Shown here: in pieces, positions 57,301 to 64,000 of the stretch | Position numbering within the stretch: position 1 is the first letter of the stretch | How the letters are laid out: each line of letters begins with the position of its first letter | Assembly (NCBI RefSeq): GCF_000189635.1 | Contig: NW_002476212.1 | Span: 806,001-870,000 of the forward strand | DNA: 64,000 bases | Direction: 5' to 3' | From: Tetrahymena thermophila SB210 | Taxonomy: Eukaryota > Ciliophora > Oligohymenophorea > Hymenostomatida > Tetrahymenidae | Notes under the pieces: model-generated | Told to the model about the DNA's origin: nothing | Databases searched by the model: none | The model's input: only the letters and a program-made list of their open reading frames with translations | Made by a program: the position numbers and the translations under genes

Positions 57301-57608
57301 CCTCCTCTATGAAGCGAAATATCATTTATTTACACCTTAGTATCCCATGGCATTTATTCTTCCATAACTTTTACTTTTTTTTGAGCTTTAGCCCATTCAA
57401 GATATTCTTTTGCATTATCAATATATTATTATTCTGCATTTCTAATAGCACTCTACCACTCTTCTTAATTATCTCCATCAGCTTTGTCATAACTTTCTGT
57501 TTCTGAATCGTAATCCTAATCATCTTCCACTTCTTCCTCTTACTACAATTTTACTTCTTCCTAATCTTCTTATTAATAAGATAAACTTTATCCTGATTAT
57601 TCTTCCAT
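54367..57608 (-). CDS. RNA ligase plus polynucleotide-kinase protein, tRNA-ligase (Trl1/plant RNL) type
   Basis: Starts at ATG 57608 with a Gln/Glu/Asp-rich region of about 60 residues. The adenylyltransferase domain follows: CRRGMRKFYDLIPEYL, motif I as FKENG (K-x-N-G) followed by WLIASKNVTILVK, a motif III-like FTFIGEHCGNQKH, motif IV as EGEGGVVYIV, and motif V as CKLKTTEYNIYRKL. These are the nucleotidyltransferase motifs of RNA ligases. The downstream half has IILITPPGLLKDE, a possible degenerate loop, then MVIMPIAPPGSGKTFFC, a P-loop for an RNA kinase. Near the C-terminus LHRTLNRDNHETLQGD resembles the LID region of plant tRNA ligase kinase domains. No cyclic phosphodiesterase motif (paired H-x-T) is seen before TGA at 54367. 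It probably joins tRNA or other RNA ends through 5' phosphorylation, adenylation and ligation. About seven introns; not all borders fixed. Confidence 0.8.
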
Positions 57609-58279
57609 GGTTATCAAATAAACTATTTAAATAATCTTTTAATTATATATCTAAATGTATAAATTAAATAAAATACTAATAAATAATAATAAATTTTTTT
57701 CATTCTGAATCCCAACTTTAATATCCATAAAATTGATTATTCTGAATAATTCTGCCAAATTTCCCAAGCAAGAAATATTTAAAGGATCAGTCTATCTATT
57801 TCTTGTATGCTTTAAATGAAGGAGTTAAAAAATAATTTATCTACAAGAATTATTTATTTAAATCTTAATTGTTATTTACTAAATTTTAGTAATAAATCTT
57901 TCATTCCTTTCAAGCTTAAAATAAATATTTTATTTAATAAACTTTTAGCTTATTAATAAGTCTTACTTCTAAAAGATTCATTAAATTAATTGAAAATAAA
58001 ACATCAGTATAAAATTGATTGAAAGAGGTTATCATCTTTCAAAAAAGCAATAAGAACAATGCTTATTTTTAAATGATTTACTAAATTGAGAGTGCTGAAA
58101 TAGTGAAATGTTATACAAATTAATTTAAAATAGATTCTTTAAAACGTAAGATATAAAATTTAAGTACTATCAAGGATTTATGGCATATTTATTTATTAAA
58201 ACACTAAAATACCTACAAAAATAGAAAAAATATTATGGAGTATATATACATTATTTACACTAAAATAAATTATATTATA
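57609..58279. other. Intergenic
   Basis: AT-rich spacer upstream of the RNA ligase gene and downstream of the small membrane-protein gene, both on the minus strand. Expected to hold the ligase promoter. No gene seen. Confidence 0.55.
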
Positions 58280-59178
58280 TCAAAGCATCTTTTTTTAATT
58301 GCCTGTAGCACCAAATCTAGATTTTGATTAGCTCATATCAACAAAATCAGGTCCAGCATTTTTTGAAAAGTCATTTTCTTGTTATATATTATTTCCTAGT
58401 AATTACTATTAATCATCATCTCCTTGTTCTTTTACAAGTTTAAGTAATTACTTCTATTATTAATATTCTTCTTGTTTCTTTTATTAAAAGGCTGAGGGAG
58501 CTTTACGAGCATAATGGCTGTTTAATACATCTAAACCTATACGCCAAAGGAAGCATAAAATTGCAGTTAAGATCAAAACTACTAAATAAATAATCCTCCA
58601 AACCTAATGTGTATCACAACATATTCTTGGGTCTTAACTTTTGTCAGTCACTGTCGTTTCTTTAGGATACGCATATAAAATAATAAAAGTAATAACAGGT
58701 AGCAAAGCCCCCAAGAATGATATGAGTCTATTGATAACAATTAAAAATTTAAAAACTACTTAGCATAGTTGAAATATTTATTAAACTCTTTGAATTATAA
58801 AATGATATTAAAAATTTAAAAAGTAATAGCTAAGCGTGTTTATTTCAAATTTATATTTTCTTAGCATTTTTAATGAAAGATAGCAGGTTAATTATTTGCT
58901 TTTAAGAACTCTTTTAAGGGTTTTAACATTTTATTAAATATTTATTTACAGTGGAGATGTTGTGCCTCTACTAAGAACGCAAATTACGAATGAAATTCCT
59001 ATCATAACAATAATTGCAATTGTACCACTTCCTAAAGAGGCTGAAGAACTAGAACCTATATTTATCATATTATATTGTGGCATTTAATTTTAGAGTGTCT
59101 ATGTGCGTGCATTAATTGCAAAAATATATTTTAAATTTTACTTGATGTATCAGTGTTTGAAGTAGACGTAGAGCTCAT
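58280..59178 (-). CDS. Small three-pass membrane protein, unknown function
   Basis: Three exons, 59178-59142, 59055-58950 and 58727-58280, keep one frame and give 196 residues. The N-terminus is a run of Ser/Thr (MSSTSTSNTDTSSSSSAS), followed by three hydrophobic segments: GTIAIIVMIGISFVICVL (about 23-40), LISFLGALLPVITFIILYAY (about 49-68) and IIYLVVLILTAILCFLW (about 90-106). The short loop between segments 2 and 3 has CC and acidic residues. The C-terminal 80 residues are hydrophilic and Gln/Glu-rich, ending in MSQSKSRFGATGNQKKML. I do not recognise the family. The Ser-rich N-terminus without a signal sequence and the soluble Gln-rich tail would suit a small membrane anchor or adaptor, but this is inference. 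Confidence 0.78.
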
Positions 59179-59779
59179 TTATAGTTTGTTTATATCTTTT
59201 ATTTAATTTGCGGAAATCTTATAAAAAATTCAAATTTTAGAGTATTTTTATTTAATATAAGACTAATATTTAAAACAATAAAGACTTTTGGTTGTTTTAA
59301 TGCATTTATGCAATAGTTTTTAAATTTAAAAATAGATAGTTATTTTTTATAATAAATACTAAAATTTAAATACTTTAATTTTATAATAGAAATTATTTAT
59401 TATTTACTTAAATTCATTCAAAATATATTTTATAAAAATTGCATCAAGTACAAGTTCATGAATGCAAAGAAGCAGCAGAAGAATATATTAACAAATTTAG
59501 GTATTTATAAGATGAAAAACATCAATTAATAATTATACAAAACGATTTATTTAATATTAATGATAAATGACTTGGATTACTTAATCAACAGCTGCTTTTT
59601 GACACAGAAGTATGGACATATTATTTACTACACATATAGATAGATATAATGTACTTATGATACATTTTAAGAATTTGTAAAATATAAATTTTTGGTTTTA
59701 AGGCTATTAAAAAAATAATTTATAGATAAATAATTATTAGACAATAAGTAGAGAATTAATTTTTATAACTCAGTAATCA
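59179..59779. other. Divergent promoter region
   Basis: AT-rich spacer between divergent starts of the membrane-protein gene (-) and the helicase gene (+). Nothing beyond AT-rich tracts recognised. Confidence 0.55.
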
Positions 59780-62700
59780 ATGTAGTAGCAAGGAAATACT
59801 AAATCCAACAATGGAGTTAGCACACAAAAAGAATATATGCAGTATAGCTAATAACTGTTTTCAAATGCTCATCTTCCTTCAATTGTTAATCCTGCCTAAC
59901 CAAATAATTATCTTCTTTAATAAATACCATAACAAGTTTCGAATAAGCCTAAATGTAATAGAAGAAAGGTTAATCTTAGCTAAGAATAAACTGAAGCTTT
60001 GGTTCTTTCTTGGCGAGAAAAAGGTTTTGGTGATTTTAATAATTGGATTTAAAGTGCAAAAGCTGAACAAAATATTGATTTTATTGAAAATCCACTTGAA
60101 GTTGGTGTAAGAACCTTCACATGCAAATTAGAAATTTATTTTCCAAATTATTCTAATGTTCCTAGTTTTTCAAGTGTAGGAACTGGTAGATCAAAGAAAG
60201 AAGCCAAAAAAATTGCTCAAGAGAGAATATTATTGGATATTATAAAAGATGGATATTTGAATTTAGGGTACAAAGATGATAACTTCTTAGATAAGATACC
60301 TCGCTTATCTGATGTTCATTAAATGATTATCTAAAACACTAAAACTGGTAGACCAGATCTTAAGCTTGTAGATTAGCAATAACTAGACACAACAGCAATC
60401 TCTTAAGCTTATTCCTTAGATATATAAAATAGATAGATTCTCTAAGGTAAGCAAATACCACCAACTCAAAATGAAATTAATGCATTTTATCAAGATCTTT
60501 CTTTATCAGGGATAGACAAAATAAATACAAAGTAGTCACCTTTAACAAACACTCCCATTTCCTCAAATACCTTAACAATTAGCTAGCCAGGTTCAAGTCA
60601 TATTGCTTTTTATCCTAATGATAAAAGTACTACAACTAAAGAAAAAGATGAACTATAAAAAAAAATTTTTAAGCTTTCAAAATAGATGTAAGAAAATCTA
60701 AAACAAGATAAATATTTTGAAGCTTGTTAGGTATTAGTTTAAATACTTAGTAAAAAGTCTCCAGAATGGAATGAAGTAATTTTATAAAAATGTTATTTTT
60801 ATTTGTTTTTAAGCAATTTTATCAATCGTTGTAAGCTCTTAAATTAATCAAACATATGTTTTGCAAAACAGATAAAGTAGGAAAAAATTATTATGAAAAA
60901 TGAATTCTTTATACTTTGATGTGATTAATTAATAAAGACAAAAGGAATTTTTCTAAATATTTAATTCAAAAGAGTTTTGTTTGATAGATAAATAATTATT
61001 TTAACTCATTATTTGTCATATTAATTTAATGATTTATATTAATTGAATTAAATAGATTAATCATATTTGGTCTTATGCTTTACTTTCCAAAGATATTGTT
61101 TATGTCAAAGTGTTAATTGATTTGATCATCTAAAAAACAATCACTAAACCCAAGGTAATAAATAATGTTGGCTTTTAACTTTTTATTAGAATATGCTTAA
61201 ATATATTTAGGAAGGAGAATAATCTAGTTAGAAAAAAGAAGATGGAAATTTGAATGGCTTATAAAAGTAGGAAGATGAATCTGTTGAGTAGGCTAAGAAA
61301 GAGTTAATGAAAATATATGGAAATAATATACAAAGGGTCGAGACTGATAATGTTTATGATTATTTTGATAGTTATACCCTTATGATGAATAGACCAGAAA
61401 TAGATAATTAAACAGTTTAAAACAATAAAGTTTAAGTAGATTTGGATGAATAATAATGCCTGCTTACAGATATCTCACAAACTCATTTGTAGTAAGAAAT
61501 AGAAGCTCAGATTAGCCATTAATAACCAATCAACGAAGTAATAGCTCCTTTTGATAGCCAAATTAAAAGCCTTGAAAAAAGAGAAGTGTTAAAAGAGATA
61601 GATAATTTAAAAAAATAAATTTCATATTACTAAAGTCTTTAAAATTTAGATTAAAATGCTAACTTAATCAAAGAAAATAATAATTAAGACATGTAAAACA
61701 GCATAAAATTCATTTAGTAAAAGCTCAATTCGCAAGAAAATGATGCTATTTAAGATGGATAAAATAACAAATAAGATATCATATCAGGGGAATTTCCATC
61801 GAAAAAAATCAAATTAAATGAAGAAGAAACAAAAGAGCAACAGTATCCTTAAGAAAATCAGTTAGCTTAAATTAATTAAGAGCCATAAAAAATATAGGAG
61901 TTTTCTTAAAAAATAGAAGAATTATAATAATTAGTTAAAAAAAAGGAAAAAGAAGTATTAGAAATAGACAAGTAATATGAGGAATATTTAAAATTGTAAG
62001 AGTAAAGAAAAAAGTAACTAGAAGATTAGCAAGAATAACAAAGATAGTATGAATTATAATTAATTCAATAGAGAAATAATAAGATGACAACTCCTCTAAA
62101 TTCTTATTACATTCCTCAATAATAATAGTAGCCTGGATATTAATCTTATCAACCTTATATGAATCAATAATAACAATAAAGCTTTTAATATCCTACTATG
62201 GCTTATAACCATTATGATTACTCCATGCAAAATTCAGCAATTTTCTAGTAATCGTAATACTATAGTCAATATTATTACAATTAGCATTAAGGGTATCCCT
62301 ATAACATGCAATATCCAACGCAATACGCTAATTCATCTAACGTACCATATTCTACTCCTTAATACCCTCCAAATACCTACTACAATTACTCTTAATAATA
62401 ACCTTCCAATCAATAGTAACAGTAACAATAACCTTTAGTATAAGACTAAAAGGTAAGTTAAGAAATATCTCAATTAAATCCTTCTAATAAAAATGAATCC
62501 TTAACAGATTAAACTACTATAATAGAAAAAATATATTCTTAGGCTTAGAACATCAATTATCTCAAGTAATTTTCATAATTAATTATTAAAAATGTTTAAT
62601 AATGTAACTTAAATAAAGGTACAATCTTGTTGATGAAATGTATGATTCATTACTTTATCTAGGAGATATGAACTTTTCTTTAGCAGTTGCTGAGCAAATT

Positions 62701-64000
62701 TATTCAAAAGTTAAAATAAACGTATCAGAATTTTAAAATATTTAAGCTGCCCATTACTATAGCAACAAAAAGAATATGCTAGTCGTTGAACTAATTGAGT
62801 ATATATTTTAAGTTTTCAACAGCTCAAAACCTCGTCTAAATGAAGCTTTTGCTTCAATAAATGGTTAAATAGAAAAAATAGGAAACAAAGTAATAAATTT
62901 TTTGATAATTTTTAAATTTTAAATTTTATATAAAATAAAAAATTAGTTTTCTTAGGAAGTCCTTTTGTTTAAGCCAGCAAGCACTGAGATAAATTTGGAG
63001 CAAAAAATTGCAAAAAAGGGCCTTCTTGAATAAAGAGAAAATTATAGCTTGATTGCTGAAGGAGAATTCGTTATGCTCACTTCTTTATATCAATCAAACA
63101 ATAACGATCACGGAAATTTGTACTCTGATTTGAGATCTGCTTAAAGCAAATAATATTTAATATAATTCTTAAATAATATAGCTAGCAGCTTAAATATATA
63201 ACCTCCTGTAAATAATATTATAATAATTATTATCATTTTAATTAGTTAAAATTTTCAATCAATAGGATGTTAGAGCTTTTTATAACAAAATATCAGAAAA
63301 TGGATAGCCAATAGAATTTGCAATGATTGGATATGTAAGAGAAATAAGTAAAGAAAGTGCAATTAAATTGTTTATCTTACCTACTCCATAGCAAAGCAGA
63401 GCAGTTAGTGATTCTTATCGCATATGGAAAATAACAAAACTAGTGAACAAAACAACTTATGATCGTACTTGTGAAGCATTGCTTAAATTTGTTAGCACTA
63501 AATCTGTATCAGAACCAATTATGAATATCATACTTACCCCACCTTTGTGCGATAAATAAAAAATTCAAGAGATGTCAGAAAAGATTGTATTTACACCTTC
63601 AAAAAATACTCTATTTAATCCTACATTAAATCACTCTCAATAAACTGCTCTGTAATTTGCTACAACTAGAGCTTTAACATTAATTTAAGGTCCTCCTGGA
63701 ACAGGAAAAACTACTACAGCAGTACATATAGTCTAAGAGTGGTGCAGATAATCTTCAGACCCTGTGCTAGCTTGTGCTGATTCTAATATAGCAGTTGATA
63801 TTTTACATAAAGAATTTATCAAATCAGGTATTCGTGCATGCAGGTAAATATGAATCTACATTTCTTCTTTAATCTAAACTATTTAACAACATAATAATTT
63901 TATTAACTCAAAGCCATTGCATTTGAACATTATTTTAGCTTTTATTAATTTATTTAAATTTTTATTTCTTAGAATTGGCCCTGGAAGTGAATCGAAAAAT
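59780..64000 (+). CDS. dsRNA-binding-like plus UPF1-like SF1 helicase, partial at right edge
   Basis: Starts at ATG 59780 (MQQQGNTKSNNG). About residues 105-165 resemble a dsRNA-binding domain: GVRTFTCKLEIYFPNYSN and GTGRSKKEAKKIAQERILL, with the conserved basic GRSKKEAK helix start. A phase-0 intron (about 60775-61190) links to a long Gln-rich linker with a coiled coil (KEIDNLKKQISYYQSL; KKKEKEVLEIDKQYEEYL) and a Tyr/Gln/Pro-rich low-complexity stretch near 62100-62450. The helicase region starts after 62630. SF1 motifs visible before the edge are the Q-like region LNHSQQTALQFATTRALTLI, Walker A GPPGTGKTTTA, and motif Ia VLACADSNIAVDILHKEF; the DRTCEALLKF piece matches the UPF1 1B region. 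Motifs II-VI lie outside the window. It likely unwinds RNA or RNA-DNA. The first part could be a separate gene if the intron at 60775 is not real. Confidence 0.83.

Noticed and set aside
59811-60110. 99-codon plus-strand frame starting MELAHKKN
   Set aside because: The overlapping frame from 59780 continues into the dsRNA-binding domain and is the real one.

Overview
The window is macronuclear-type DNA of a ciliate with the Tetrahymena nuclear code, most likely Tetrahymena thermophila or a close relative. In every recognisable gene TAA and TAG fall at glutamine positions and only TGA ends the reading frame. The DNA is very AT-rich, introns are short to medium, AT-rich and GT...AG, and coding exons stand out as islands of higher GC. 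Exon positions below come from reading the sequence and joining frames by hand; where junctions or a start could not be fixed, this is stated.

Layout. 1-644: 3' end of an Asn/Gln-rich gene (+). 1758-3562 (-): a PH-like plus AGC-type kinase gene whose three main catalytic motifs are all altered, so a predicted pseudokinase. About 3852-3981 (-): a likely H/ACA-type small RNA gene with an snRNA-like upstream element. 4179-8503 (-): CFAP221 (Pcdp1), a ciliary central-pair protein. 10176-17478 (+): a CLASP-family microtubule-associated protein. 19522-21294 (+): a monoacylglycerol-lipase-like hydrolase. 23085 to about 25205 (-): an Asn/Gln-rich protein. 25910 to about 27095 (-): a Myb R2R3-type DNA-binding protein. 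28668-30300 (+): DNA primase catalytic subunit. 30915-32255 (-): a RING-H2 protein. 33502-37687 (-): mitochondrial ATP synthase alpha.

The right half changes character. 37688-49992 is mostly AT-rich non-coding DNA holding two intronless paralogues of a family I do not recognise (39808-41361 and 46157-48007, both +). They are followed by a UBC12-like E2 variant lacking the catalytic cysteine (49993-50973, +), a leucine-rich-repeat protein (51563-53995, +), an RNA ligase/kinase of the plant-fungal tRNA-ligase type (54367-57608, -), a small three-pass membrane protein (58280-59178, -), and a dsRNA-binding plus UPF1-like helicase gene that runs off the right edge (59780 to beyond 64000, +).

There is no operon structure. 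Genes are individually spaced, often divergent, with AT-rich spacers carrying short simple repeats. Functionally the set covers cilia and microtubules (CFAP221, CLASP), replication (primase), energy (ATP synthase), regulation (Myb, RING, pseudokinase, E2 variant) and RNA metabolism (ligase, helicase, small RNA). I saw no tRNA, rRNA, CRISPR array, telomere repeat, recognisable transposon or virus-derived element.
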